Shown: positions 26,381 through 35,653 of the stretch, one piece after another
How positions within the stretch are numbered: position 1 is the first letter of the stretch
How the letters are laid out: each line of letters starts with the position of its first letter
NCBI RefSeq assembly: GCF_014132155.1
Contig: NZ_BLJQ01000005.1
Span: 62,001 to 126,000 of the forward strand
Reading direction: 5' to 3'
DNA from: Gluconobacter sp. Gdi
Lineage (GTDB): Bacteria > Pseudomonadota > Alphaproteobacteria > Acetobacterales > Acetobacteraceae
Length of the DNA stretch: 64,000 bases
Position numbers and translations under genes: made by a program
The notes under the pieces: model-generated
What the model saw: only the letters and a program-made list of their open reading frames with translations
Databases searched by the model: none
Told to the model about the DNA's origin: nothing

Positions 26381-26713
26381 TTCGATTTGTAAGTTATGAA
26401 TACTCGCCGCAGTAGGGGAGCACCGGCAAGCACGTTTCGAGATGCCGTGGTGCCCCTTCCTGCCGCGAGCCCTATTATCCCGACGAATGGCCTTCATAGC
26501 CATGCCGTTATCAATATCCTCGCCATCGACGAACAGCGTAGCATTGCCGACCGCTTTATCGACCACCACAATACCATGAACAGCCCGGCCTTCCGGATCC
26601 ACCGAAGACAGGACGGACAATCACTGCGTTTTATCATGCGGCAACAAGATCGATCGGTTTTTTATAAGTTTACTCAATCTTGCCGCCGCAAGGATCTGGG
26701 GCGGGGTCTTTTG
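26381..26713. other. Intergenic region between convergent units
   Basis: 333 bases between the TauD-like stop and the FAD oxidase stop. Open frames exist on both strands (26396-26722 plus, 26339-26620 minus) but neither has a recognisable family, a good ribosome-binding site or gene-like composition. No clear terminator hairpin was found. Confidence 0.4.
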
Positions 26714-28060
26714 TCAGGCTGACCCAGCACTAAGCATCTTGCCGGGATTTAGAAGCAACATCGGATCATATCGCTTCTTTATAGCTGCGAGATCCGGTGA
26801 TGCCACACGGTGCATACCGCCTTCCTCAATAGTCACGACATGGGGGTTCGCAATATTCACACCCCTTTTCTCATGTTCAGCAATGATATGATTAAGCCGC
26901 GCCTCATCTGTAAAGCGGATGACCGGCAAAGCGGCACAACTTACATGACCGCCCATCGGGAAGAACTCCAGATGCATCATCAGATCATCAGGGAACAGTG
27001 CACGGATTTCCGCGACTTTTTCCAAAGTTCCGACGGCCGGATAACCACACTGAAGATACGTGTAACCACGATCCTTTTTTAGAACCTGAAGCGTCGTGTG
27101 ATTCCACGTCAACTCGTAAAGCGGGGTTGCCCCTGCCGTGTCTTCAGCTTCTCTGGTGTTAGCTTCATAGCAAAGGTGGCCGTTAGTAGCTTCAGCCAGC
27201 GCCTTGACCGTTTCAATGCCCGCCGGAGCAACCATGAGAATGACCAGTGACGCCCCATCCGGCACGTGCTCGCGTACGGATGCGAAGAATGGCGGCAGGT
27301 CACCGTCAACGACAGACACCAGCTTCTTCTGAATGCCCGCCTGAAGAGCAATATCACGCGCAAAAACTGCCGCTTCTTCAAACGTGCCGAATGAAATGGC
27401 CATATCCTGCCAATCCACGGCTGGCTCAACACCAATTTCCAGCTCGGTAATCAGGCCTGTCGTACCGTAGGTGTGAAGCATGCCCCGCGCATCAGAGCCG
27501 CGAAGTTCGAGAGCTTCCGGATTTTCACCCAGAGTGACAAAGCGGAGCCCCAGAATATTCCCCGGTGACGAAAGACCGCCCCATCGAACAGACCCAATAC
27601 CGCCGGATCCACCCGCAATAAATCCACCGATCGTCGCCGTCCGTTTCGTGGACGGATACATGCGGGCTTCCCAGCCCAGCTCATGCAGAGCACGATCCAG
27701 ATCCAGCATATTCATGCCAGCCTGCACCCGCGCGACACCATCCTTGACCCAAAGAAGCTTATTAAGCTCTGTCATTTCAACAACAGCGCCTCCTTCCATG
27801 GGAACAGCCTGGCCGTAATTTCCGGTCCCGCCTCCACGCGGAGTAAGGAAAGTTTTTGTCTCACGGGCGGCTCGGGCAATGTGAAGCAGGTCCTCTTCAT
27901 TGCGCGGCATAACGATACAATCGCCAAAACAGCTATCAAGCTGCCGCTTCAGAACCGGACTATACCAGTAAAAATCACGGCTTTTCCGCTTCACAAGAGC
28001 TGGAACCGTCTGAACGGGAATATCGCCAAGAAGCGACAGGAAGGTCCCAACAGAACTCAT
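26714..28060 (-). CDS. FAD-linked oxidase (GlcD / D-2-hydroxyacid dehydrogenase type)
   Basis: 448-residue flavoprotein of the PCMH/VAO type. FAD-binding segment PRGGGTGNYGQAVPMEGG with VEMTELNKLLWV, then IGGFIAGGSGGIGSVRWG, and the C-terminal LNPGKML motif that ends GlcD-like oxidases. Such enzymes oxidise hydroxy acids, lactones or alcohols. Its start codon overlaps the creatininase-family stop by four bases, so the two enzymes are made together and likely act on the same pathway. The usual Fe-S partner (GlcF) is absent. Confidence 0.87.
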   Translation of the reverse strand: MSSVGTFLSLLGDIPVQTVPALVKRKSRDFYWYSPVLKRQLDSCFGDCIVMPRNEEDLLHIARAARETKTFLTPRGGGTGNYGQAVPMEGGAVVEMTELNKLLWVKDGVARVQAGMNMLDLDRALHELGWEARMYPSTKRTATIGGFIAGGSGGIGSVRWGGLSSPGNILGLRFVTLGENPEALELRGSDARGMLHTYGTTGLITELEIGVEPAVDWQDMAISFGTFEEAAVFARDIALQAGIQKKLVSVVDGDLPPFFASVREHVPDGASLVILMVAPAGIETVKALAEATNGHLCYEANTREAEDTAGATPLYELTWNHTTLQVLKKDRGYTYLQCGYPAVGTLEKVAEIRALFPDDLMMHLEFFPMGGHVSCAALPVIRFTDEARLNHIIAEHEKRGVNIANPHVVTIEEGGMHRVASPDLAAIKKRYDPMLLLNPGKMLSAGSA

Positions 28061-28893
28061 CGACCAAGATCCTCCGTAATCGGACGCAGGCGATCCAATG
28101 GGTATTCCGCAATTTCTACGAGAAGCTCAAGAAAGCCTTTGATCCACTGATTAGCGACAGCCTCGCCTTTCTCAGCCGTAGCAATGCCAGCATTCCCTGC
28201 CGCGCCTGACGGATGGATGTCATGGGTTAGCCAGCCAAAGCCGACGCGCCCTTCTGCTTCCAGCCATTTGGCGGTCTCAGCAAGCTTTTGAGGCCATGGC
28301 TCGAAATTATCAGCGCGTTCCATCTCAACAAGATCTGGACGCAGGTGAAGCATCAGGGATGTTTCAATATCGCCACCGTGAATGCCATATCGGCGCTCTT
28401 CGTCGGTAAACATGCCATCCGGTACACCGAAACGAGACCAGCCCACACAGACAACAAACATTCCATGTGTCCGGCGGAGTGTTCTGGCAACAATGTCTAA
28501 GATCTGTGGCTGTCCACCATGAGAATTCAGGAGCACCAGCCTCTTCACACCAGATCGTGCAACACTTTCACCAATTTCGATGAGAACCTGCGTAAGGGTC
28601 TGCGCGCTGAGGGTCAGTGTTCCAGGGTAAGCAACATGCTCTTCGCTTTTGCCAACAGCCTGAATAGGAAGTGCGGTCGCGGGGACGGTCGCGGGGAGCG
28701 CCTCCATTGCCTTATCAAGCAGCATTTCGTTGATACAGGCATCCACATAGACCGGAAGATGTGGGCCATGCTGTTCCACCGCGGCCACAGGAAGAATGGC
28801 CACGGTCTCAGGGGGAAGCTGACGAAACTGGCGGGAAATCATGTCACACCAGCGCTTTTTGGGCCAGAAAACCGTCTCGGAACTGCTTGTCAT
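28057..28893 (-). CDS. Creatininase-family amidohydrolase
   Basis: 278 residues. Metal-binding features of the creatininase fold are visible: ILPVAAVEQHGPHLP, the Asp of YVDACI, NSHGGQ, and the Glu of HGGDIETSL. The family hydrolyses cyclic or linear C-N bonds (creatinine, formamidopyrimidines). The start at 28893 has GGAAG eight bases upstream; a longer frame to 29067 has no support. It overlaps the FAD oxidase gene downstream. Because the adjacent plus-strand operon encodes a deaminase of the cytosine/creatinine type and an N-carbamoylsarcosine-amidase-like enzyme, a ring-opening role on a cyclic amide is plausible. Confidence 0.88.
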   Translation of the reverse strand: MTSSSETVFWPKKRWCDMISRQFRQLPPETVAILPVAAVEQHGPHLPVYVDACINEMLLDKAMEALPATVPATALPIQAVGKSEEHVAYPGTLTLSAQTLTQVLIEIGESVARSGVKRLVLLNSHGGQPQILDIVARTLRRTHGMFVVCVGWSRFGVPDGMFTDEERRYGIHGGDIETSLMLHLRPDLVEMERADNFEPWPQKLAETAKWLEAEGRVGFGWLTHDIHPSGAAGNAGIATAEKGEAVANQWIKGFLELLVEIAEYPLDRLRPITEDLGR

Positions 28894-29112
28894 GGGCTTG
28901 TCTTCCGTTGTCTCTTGTGTGGAATGACACGCCCCGGGGAGGACGAGCCAACACATTCCCTGCTCCGATATGATATCATCCCGGAACGAAAAGATAGATG
29001 AAACAGGAAGATCGCAGCTTTTAAAGCATCTATTTTCGACAGGAGCGATGCAAAAAAGAGGGCGCAAATTTCACGGGCATTCCGCTAGCGTTTCAAAAAA
29101 CAGGAGCCAGCT

Positions 29113-29637
29113 ATGTCCGAACTTTCAACACAGTCATTGCCTACGCGCTCCGTGCGCCTGAATCGTCTCTCCAAAACCGTGATGGTCGGGTCTCTGGGAG
29201 TCTTCGGCCTTCTCGTCGCACTTAATAATATTACAGATTATGGTTCAAACTATGCATTTGTTCGTCACGTTCTGTCGATGGATACCACGTTCCCGGGCAA
29301 CAGTCTCAGATGGCGCGCGATCTCGATCCCGCTGCTGTGGCATATTTTTTACGTCCTGATTATTGGCGCTGAATTCGCAACCGGTGCTCTTTTTTCGTTT
29401 GCGGCTTGGAAGATGGCGAAGGCGATCAACATGGATAGTCCGGTCTTTAAGGCCGCTCATACCCTTGTTCCCGTCGCGACGGCCGTAGGATTTCTCATCT
29501 GGTTTTTCGGCTTCTCTGTCGTCGGAGGTGAGTGGTTCGCGATGTGGCAATCCCATAGCTGGAACGGCCAGGAAGCCGCATTCCGGTTTTTCATGACCAT
29601 GTTGGGAGTTTGTATTTTCACTCAGCAAAAAGAGTGA
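29113..29637 (+). CDS. DUF2165 small integral membrane protein
   Basis: 174 residues with four membrane segments (VMVGSLGVFGLLVALNN; SIPLLWHIFYVLIIGAEF; TLVPVATAVGFLIWFFGF; AAFRFFMTMLGVCIF). NITDYGSNYAFVRHVLSMD and the tryptophan-rich third loop match DUF2165, a family of unknown function. A GGAGC ribosome-binding site precedes the ATG. It is divergent from the creatininase-family gene and upstream of the ABC importer operon, so it may be an accessory membrane component of the salvage locus. Confidence 0.82.
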   Translation: MSELSTQSLPTRSVRLNRLSKTVMVGSLGVFGLLVALNNITDYGSNYAFVRHVLSMDTTFPGNSLRWRAISIPLLWHIFYVLIIGAEFATGALFSFAAWKMAKAINMDSPVFKAAHTLVPVATAVGFLIWFFGFSVVGGEWFAMWQSHSWNGQEAAFRFFMTMLGVCIFTQQKE

Positions 29638-29760
29638 GTGCATCCTTTTTGCGCGCACAAATGGGTTAAAAAGGTATCGGTCCAGCAGCAGAATAGCTCT
29701 TCCCACGGAGACAAAAAAACCGTTACGGTCTAATTATAAATGGACGTTGGGAGGCACCTC

Positions 29761-30762
29761 ATGACACCTTACAGGCTTGATCGACGCAGTATGCTCCGCG
29801 GCATCATGGCTGCGGGCGCGGTGTCTTCCCTACCCTCTGGGCGAGCAAAAGCGGCATCCAGGCCCCTGACCCTGCTGACCAACTGGTATGCTCAGGCAGA
29901 GCACGGAGGCTACTACCAGGCCTCCGAAGACGGACTGTACAGCGCTCAAAATCTGGACGTTTCAATTCAGATGGGTGGCCCCCAGATGAACATGACCCAG
30001 CTTCTGATGGCGGGACAATGTGACATCGCCATCATGCAGGGTGAAGAAGCCATCCGCTGTGCAGTGCAGGGCATTCCCGCCGTCGCAATCGCTACGACTT
30101 TCCAGAAAGGTGTTGGCGGCGTGATGACCCACCCGGATATTCACGACATCGCCCAACTCAAGGGCCATCCCATTCTGATCAGTTCAGAAGGGCGAGCCAG
30201 CTTCTGGGTGTGGCTTAAGAAGCGTTATGGCTTCACGGAAGACCAGGCCCATCCCTACACCTATAATCTCCAGCCCTTCGCTTTCAATCCGCAGATGGCC
30301 ATGCAGGCCTTTGTTTCCTCGGAGCCCTACGGCGCCAAAAAAGCTGGTATTCCATTCAATTTCTTTCTCCTCGATGACGTGGGCTACGCTGCCTATGGAA
30401 ACGTGCTGATGGTGTCCCGCAAGACCCTCGAAGAACGTGGCCCCGAGCTCCAGAAGTTCATCGCGGCCAGCAGCGAAGGCTGGAAACGCTATATTTTTGG
30501 AGAGTCCACCAAGGGGGATGCTGCGATCCGTAAAGCTAATCCGGATATGAGCGCGGACCAACTCGCGTGGTCCCGTCAGAAACTCCGCGACATCAAAGCT
30601 CTGGGCGCACCGGGAGCACCCATCATGACAATGAATGATGAGCGCTGGCAGCGCATTCACGACATCCAGCTTTCAGCTCAACTCATTGCAGACAGTCCGA
30701 AATGGAAAGATGGGTATACCCTTGATGTCGTCCACAACAGCCTGGCAACTGTCCCCGCATGA
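29761..30762 (+). CDS. THI5/SsuA-type ABC substrate-binding protein
   Basis: Periplasmic receptor of the NMT1/THI5 family, 333 residues. A Tat-type signal is visible (RRSMLRGIMAAGA, cleavage around GRAKA). The core has LLTNWYAQAEHGGYYQA, close to the THI5/ThiY ligand-pocket pattern. Start at 29761 is fixed by GGGAGG six bases upstream. It is a paralogue of the amber-interrupted gene at 1344-2351 (NWYAQAE/SWYAQAE, GGPQMN/ASPQMN, YNLQPF). Its stop overlaps the ATPase start (ATGA), so it is the dedicated receptor of this importer. Pyrimidine-like or other small ring ligands are most likely, given ThiY. Confidence 0.88.
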   Translation: MTPYRLDRRSMLRGIMAAGAVSSLPSGRAKAASRPLTLLTNWYAQAEHGGYYQASEDGLYSAQNLDVSIQMGGPQMNMTQLLMAGQCDIAIMQGEEAIRCAVQGIPAVAIATTFQKGVGGVMTHPDIHDIAQLKGHPILISSEGRASFWVWLKKRYGFTEDQAHPYTYNLQPFAFNPQMAMQAFVSSEPYGAKKAGIPFNFFLLDDVGYAAYGNVLMVSRKTLEERGPELQKFIAASSEGWKRYIFGESTKGDAAIRKANPDMSADQLAWSRQKLRDIKALGAPGAPIMTMNDERWQRIHDIQLSAQLIADSPKWKDGYTLDVVHNSLATVPA

Positions 30763-31556
30763 GCAGTCCCGTTCTTTCCCTGAGCAGCGTTGAGAAAATT
30801 TTCCCCAACGGCGTGCGCGGTCTTTCTCCTGTCGATCTGAGTGTGGAGAAAGGAGATTTCGTTACGCTGATTGGGCCATCTGGATGCGGCAAAAGTACGC
30901 TCCTCAAGCTCATCGCCAATCTTCATACCCCGTCGGCCGGCACACTGAACTGGTGGGGCGGCGGCTTCAGGGACGTAGGTCAGAAAGGGCGCCGTATGGC
31001 GTTCGTCTTTCAGGACGCAACGCTCATGCCATGGGCCACGATCGTGAAAAATGTGCGCCTTCCGCTTGATTTGGAAAAAGTGGATCGGACAACGGCTGAC
31101 AAGCGTGCCCATGCCGCTCTTGAACGCGTTGGCCTAGGTCACGTGGCCGATCAATATCCCGCACAACTTTCCGGCGGCATGAAGATGCGCGTTTCCATTG
31201 CCCGTGCACTCGTTACCGAACCAGATCTTCTTCTGATGGATGAGCCATTCGGTGCACTGGACGAATTTACCAGAAACCGCTTGGATGAAGAAATGGCCCG
31301 TCTTTGCTATGAAGACGGCCTCACCACACTGTTCGTCACACATGCCCTCCATGAGGCTGCATTTCTGTCCAGCCGCGTAATGGTCATGGCGGCTCACCCT
31401 GGGCGTATTCATGCTCAATACGAAATAGACCGTGGCATTGTTCGCGACGAAACTTTCCGCCTTTCCGATCAGTTCGCCGGCATCAGCAAAGAATTGGCGA
31501 TCCTCCTCGAAGATGCCAGTCGGGACAGCATGATTGGTCAGGAGGCGCAGCAATGA
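30759..31556 (+). CDS. ABC transporter ATPase, SsuB/TauB/ThiZ type
   Basis: 265-residue nucleotide-binding subunit. Walker A GPSGCGKST, Q-loop FVFQDATLMPW, signature LSGGMKMRVSIARAL, Walker B LLLMDEPFGALD and switch His in FVTHALHEA. The signature LSGGM and length match the nitrate/sulfonate/taurine/thiamine-precursor importer class. It overlaps the receptor gene and the permease gene by four bases each. It acts on the cytoplasmic face of the inner membrane. Confidence 0.95.
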   Translation: MSSPVLSLSSVEKIFPNGVRGLSPVDLSVEKGDFVTLIGPSGCGKSTLLKLIANLHTPSAGTLNWWGGGFRDVGQKGRRMAFVFQDATLMPWATIVKNVRLPLDLEKVDRTTADKRAHAALERVGLGHVADQYPAQLSGGMKMRVSIARALVTEPDLLLMDEPFGALDEFTRNRLDEEMARLCYEDGLTTLFVTHALHEAAFLSSRVMVMAAHPGRIHAQYEIDRGIVRDETFRLSDQFAGISKELAILLEDASRDSMIGQEAQQ

Positions 31557-32317
31557 TGACATCCCGTTCTCTCTCGCTCCTTGCTCCCATTACTCTCGGA
31601 ATCATCATTCTGGCAACATGGGAAGCGATTTGTCGCTTCTGGCATATCCCGCCTTACCTGATGCCCTCTCCGTCTGCCATCTGGCGTGCTTTGATGCTGG
31701 ACGGCGTGTCATTACTCCATGCGCTGCTTATCACTCTGGAAATCACATTTGCGGCGCTCGTTGTGGCCGTCCTCGGGGGTGTTCTGATAGCCTTCCTGTT
31801 GGTGCAGAGCCCGCTGATCGAACGGTGCCTGATGCCTTATGTGGTCATCATGCAGGTGACCCCGATTGTAGCCATTGCGCCGCTGATCATCATCCTGATC
31901 CACAATACTCCCCTCGCCCTAACTGCCTGCGCAGCATTAGTAGCGATCTTCCCTGTGATCTCGAACACTCTGCAAGGCCTGCGCAGCGTAGATCCAGATC
32001 TGGCGGCTTACTTTCAGATGCACAAAGCCACCCGCCTTCAAATGCTGCTGCGACTGCGAATTCCAAGTGCTCTTCCCATGTTCATGGCAGGCCTACGCAT
32101 TGCAACAGGCCTCTCACTTGTCGGCGCCATTGTAGCTGAGTTTGTTGCCGGAACCGGTGGCAATTCGGCTGGCCTGGCATATCAGATCCTTCAGTCCGGC
32201 TTTCAGATGGATATTCCCCGGATGTTCGCGGCACTGTTCCTTATTACAGTCGCAGGCCTCGTCCTGTATGCCGCAGCAGCCAGCCTCCAGCGCTTTGCTC
32301 TGAGACATCGCTCATGA
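31553..32317 (+). CDS. ABC transporter permease, SsuC/TauC/ThiX type
   Basis: 254 residues with about six membrane helices and the cytoplasmic coupling (EAA) loop LRSVDPDLAAYFQMHKATRLQMLLRLRIPSALPMF. It forms the inner-membrane channel as a homodimer with the preceding ATPase. It overlaps both neighbours by four bases, the downstream one being the cytosine-deaminase-like gene, so import and deamination are translationally coupled. Confidence 0.93.
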   Translation: MMTSRSLSLLAPITLGIIILATWEAICRFWHIPPYLMPSPSAIWRALMLDGVSLLHALLITLEITFAALVVAVLGGVLIAFLLVQSPLIERCLMPYVVIMQVTPIVAIAPLIIILIHNTPLALTACAALVAIFPVISNTLQGLRSVDPDLAAYFQMHKATRLQMLLRLRIPSALPMFMAGLRIATGLSLVGAIVAEFVAGTGGNSAGLAYQILQSGFQMDIPRMFAALFLITVAGLVLYAAAASLQRFALRHRS

Positions 32318-33600
32318 TTTTTCCTGCTTCTTCTAGCACCGCCCCAGGCGCCCTCCTGAATGCGACTATTCCGGCAGGCCTGCGGCCTTCGTCATTCACT
32401 GATGAGGCCATGCGCTACGATATCGCGCTCTCAGAAGGGAAGATCTCAGATATTCTACCGGCAGGAAATCTTTCTTCCGTCGGGGACGCAATTGATCTGA
32501 AAGGTCAGATGGTCTGGCCATGCTTTGCAGATATTCATACCCATCTGGACAAGGCCTTCATCTGGGAGCGCGCACCCAATCCTGATGGAACCTTCATGGG
32601 GGCCTTGCAAGCCACAACTCAGGATCGAGAAGGGTATTGGACGGACGCAGACGTTGAACGCCGCATGGAGTTCAGTCTGAACTGTGCCTACGCGCACGGA
32701 ACCAGCGCCATAAGAACGCACTTAGACACCTTCGGAACGCACGGGAACCGCGTTTGGCCGCTTCTGCGTCGCCTTCAAAAGAAATGGTCCGGGAAAGTTG
32801 CTCTGCAAGGCGTCTCCCTGACCATGCCTGAGCGCTACATGGGTGAAGACCGGGACGGCATCGTTAGAAATGTCGCCGAGACAGAGGGGGGCGTTCTGGG
32901 CGCCGTCCTGATGAAGCACAACACGATGCCCGAAGCCCTCGAAGTTCTCTTTGGACTGGCCACAGAATACGGTCTCGAACTGGATCTTCATGTCGATGAG
33001 AATGGAGAAACAGACGGAACGGCTCTGGAACTGATCGCCCAGACAGCTCTGAAGCTTCGGTTTCGTCAAAAGATCTTATGCGGCCATTGCTGTAGCCTTA
33101 GCGTTCAAAGCGAGACGCAACAGACGCACATTATTTCCCTGCTCGGCGAAGCCGGGATTGGCATTGTGAGTCTCCCACTTTGCAACATGTACCTTCAGGA
33201 CCGCACCGCAGGGCGTACACCAAGATGGAGAGGTGTAACCTTACTGCAGGAACTCGATGCCGCGGGTATTCCAGTCATGCTTGCCAGCGACAATGTCCGA
33301 GACCCCTTCTACGCTTACGGGGACTTTGACATGCACGAAATTCTTCAAGGCGGTACGAGGATCGGCCAGTTGGATCATACTCACCGTCCTTGGGCGCAAT
33401 CGGTCACAAGCCGTCCGGGATCCTGGATGGGAAGGATCCATCGTCTGGAAAAAGGTGCACCAGCGGATCTGATTATCTTTCAAGCTCGTTCCATGAATGA
33501 ATGGATGAGCCGCTCTCAGGCCGGACGGACAGTTCTCCGAAACGGTCGCATTCTCGAAGCAACTCCCCCTTCATACGAAACTCTGGGAGCTGAAATCTGA
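32314..33600 (+). CDS. Cytosine/creatinine deaminase-like amidohydrolase
   Basis: 428-residue TIM-barrel metal hydrolase of the CodA branch. Metal and catalytic residues: IHTHLDK (His75, His77), LHVDENGE (His226), CGHCCSLS (His258) and SDNVRDPFY (Asp326), exactly the CodA set. Family members deaminate cytosine, isoguanine or creatinine. The gene overlaps the permease by four bases and the next hydrolase by one, so it processes whatever the importer brings in. An N-terminal stretch of about 40 residues is longer than in E. coli CodA. Substrate unknown; a cyclic amidine such as creatinine or an aminopyrimidine is the best guess. Confidence 0.87.
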   Translation: MIFPASSSTAPGALLNATIPAGLRPSSFTDEAMRYDIALSEGKISDILPAGNLSSVGDAIDLKGQMVWPCFADIHTHLDKAFIWERAPNPDGTFMGALQATTQDREGYWTDADVERRMEFSLNCAYAHGTSAIRTHLDTFGTHGNRVWPLLRRLQKKWSGKVALQGVSLTMPERYMGEDRDGIVRNVAETEGGVLGAVLMKHNTMPEALEVLFGLATEYGLELDLHVDENGETDGTALELIAQTALKLRFRQKILCGHCCSLSVQSETQQTHIISLLGEAGIGIVSLPLCNMYLQDRTAGRTPRWRGVTLLQELDAAGIPVMLASDNVRDPFYAYGDFDMHEILQGGTRIGQLDHTHRPWAQSVTSRPGSWMGRIHRLEKGAPADLIIFQARSMNEWMSRSQAGRTVLRNGRILEATPPSYETLGAEI

Positions 33601-35222
33601 TGTTAGCGCTGAAATCTCGCCGGACGGAGACAATGCAAACGCGGGATGGCGTTTCACTGGTTGCTGATATCTGGGAACCAGAAGGAGACGGCCCCTTCCC
33701 CGTTCTTCTGATGCGACAGGCTTACGGCCGCAAAATTGGTACGTCGCTCTGCTACGCACCACCAGAATGGTATGCCAGTCACGGCTATATCGTCATTATG
33801 CAGGACGTGCGGGGACGCGGAGATTCTGGTGGTGAGTTTGTCCTGTTCGAATATGAAGCGACAGATGGCGCAGATACGATCGCCTGGGCCGCATCCTTAC
33901 CGCGCAGCAATGGTCGCGTGGGGATGTTTGGCTTCTCCTTTCAGGGGAGCAACCAACTTCTGGCAGCCGGAGAAAAACCAGAAGCACTCAAAGCGGTAGC
34001 GCCTACCATGATCGGCTGGCAGCTGGATCAGGACTGGGCGTATGAAAATGGGGCGTTCCCGATGCGCGCCAACCTTGGTTGGGCGACACAACTGGCAGCA
34101 GAAACTGCCAGGCTTCAGGGAGACTACGAAGCCCAGCAGGCGCTCTTTGCGGCTAGTCGGGGCATGTCTTTCAATGGGCGACAACCCACAGTGCCTGCGC
34201 ATGAAGCGCTTCTTGCGAAATATAGCCATTATACCCGCTGGAGAGAGACACCTCCGGGAGATGCCTACTGGGACAAAATCTCTCCCGCATCGCGGTTGAC
34301 CGAAATCTCGGAGCTAGCACCCGCAGTTCTACTGATTGGGGGATGGTACGACAGCCACCTGCCTGGCACGCTGGAAGCATATCGAGCTCTGTCCCCCCAC
34401 ATGCCAACACGCTTGATTGTTGGCCCTTGGTCTCACTTTCCGTGGGATCGACATATCGGGGATGTGGACGTCGGCGAGGCTGCCATTACAGACATCGATC
34501 AGCAGCAGATCGCATTCTTCGATCAATATCTAAAAGCTGCCCCTATACCCGACGCGAACCCAGTACGCCTTTTCGATATGGGCGCCTGTTGCTGGCAGAA
34601 CTTCCCGACACTCTCGACAGGGACAGTTCCAAGCTATCCAGTTGGGACGGGTCGCTCCGCGATTGACACACGCGATGGCATTCTGAGCGCGTCGACAGCT
34701 CCTACAGCACCGTCAGAGAGCCTTACTCTCGATCCGTGGCGCCCTTCGGGTCCGTGTGGTGGAAGCTTCGGGTTTCCGGGAGGCCCCGTAGATCGCGCCC
34801 GCACCGATGCGCGTTCGGACGTCCTGACATTCACGACGCTCCCGCTCGAATTCGATCAGCTGCTCGCAGGAACGATCACAGGGTGCTTTGAAATCGAAAG
34901 TGAATACGCCGGTTTTGACCTTCATGCCTGCGTCTCGCGTATCGATCAGAACGGCAAAGTACACCCTCTCGCAGAAGGATATGCGCTGACTGCCCCTGGT
35001 CAGACATCTCTGCCGTTGCGGGGAACATGCGTCACATTGAAAGCCGGAGAAAGATTGAGGCTGTCCCTGTCTCTCTCCTGCTTTCCCGTGTTTCCGATCA
35101 ACCCCGGCACAGGGGCCAGCCCTATTACCGCCACTCTGGACCAACAACAGGTGACGACAGTTCACTTCAAATGCGGCTCCGGAACCTACCTTCTTCTTCC
35201 TTGGATCAAACAGGAAAGATAA
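33600..35222 (+). CDS. CocE/NonD-family hydrolase (X-Pro dipeptidyl-peptidase S15 fold)
   Basis: 540-residue alpha/beta hydrolase with a C-terminal jelly roll. Nucleophile Ser in GMFGFSFQGSNQ, acid in LIGGWYDSHL, catalytic His in VGPWSHFPWD; DVRGRGDSGGEF is the family hallmark. CocE-type enzymes cleave esters or amides such as cocaine or beta-lactam derivatives. The ATG at 33600 shares a base with the preceding TGA. No signal peptide is seen, so it acts in the cytoplasm. It would remove an acyl or ester group from the imported ring compound, but this is inference. Confidence 0.88.
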   Translation: MLALKSRRTETMQTRDGVSLVADIWEPEGDGPFPVLLMRQAYGRKIGTSLCYAPPEWYASHGYIVIMQDVRGRGDSGGEFVLFEYEATDGADTIAWAASLPRSNGRVGMFGFSFQGSNQLLAAGEKPEALKAVAPTMIGWQLDQDWAYENGAFPMRANLGWATQLAAETARLQGDYEAQQALFAASRGMSFNGRQPTVPAHEALLAKYSHYTRWRETPPGDAYWDKISPASRLTEISELAPAVLLIGGWYDSHLPGTLEAYRALSPHMPTRLIVGPWSHFPWDRHIGDVDVGEAAITDIDQQQIAFFDQYLKAAPIPDANPVRLFDMGACCWQNFPTLSTGTVPSYPVGTGRSAIDTRDGILSASTAPTAPSESLTLDPWRPSGPCGGSFGFPGGPVDRARTDARSDVLTFTTLPLEFDQLLAGTITGCFEIESEYAGFDLHACVSRIDQNGKVHPLAEGYALTAPGQTSLPLRGTCVTLKAGERLRLSLSLSCFPVFPINPGTGASPITATLDQQQVTTVHFKCGSGTYLLLPWIKQER

Positions 35223-35227
35223 TTCTC

Positions 35228-35653
35228 ATGCCTTTCGCAAAATGCAGCCCTGATAGCGTTGAAGCCTTCCGGATTGCTCCGGATTCAACCAATTACTTTG
35301 CCATTTTGTTTGACAAGACAGCTGGCGATTACGCGTCTATTGCCGTTGTCGAAATTTTTGAACCTGGTGGCGCAACACCGCCCAACACACACACGGATGC
35401 GGACGAAATGTTTTTCGTTCTGTCCGGCACAGGCCGCGCCTGGTGTGATGGTCAGAGCTGCGAACTCAAGGCTGGCGACGCGCTTCTGGTCAAGCCGGGA
35501 TCCGAGCACGTTCTGGAAAACACAGGCAGCAACAAACTCTATACTTTGACAGTGATGACCCCAGACGAAGACTTCGGAAAGCTGATCCGCAGCGGAATTC
35601 CAGTCAAGCTTGATGCGGAGGATTTGGCGGTCCTGTGTGGAGGGAGTCAATGA
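35228..35653 (+). CDS. Small cupin protein
   Basis: 141-residue single-domain cupin. Motif 1 is PPNTHTDADEMFFVLSGTG with a metal-binding His and Glu, motif 2 is KPGSEHVLENTG. The start at 35228 lies five bases after the CocE-type stop. Its stop overlaps the isochorismatase start (ATGA). Small cupins of this sort are isomerases, dioxygenases or metal-binding accessory proteins; nothing here fixes which. Its place inside the operon shows it acts in the same pathway. Confidence 0.85.
   Translation: MPFAKCSPDSVEAFRIAPDSTNYFAILFDKTAGDYASIAVVEIFEPGGATPPNTHTDADEMFFVLSGTGRAWCDGQSCELKAGDALLVKPGSEHVLENTGSNKLYTLTVMTPDEDFGKLIRSGIPVKLDAEDLAVLCGGSQ

Noticed and set aside
26339-26722. Overlapping open frames on both strands between convergent operons
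   Set aside because: No ribosome-binding site, no known family, and neither frame has gene-like composition.
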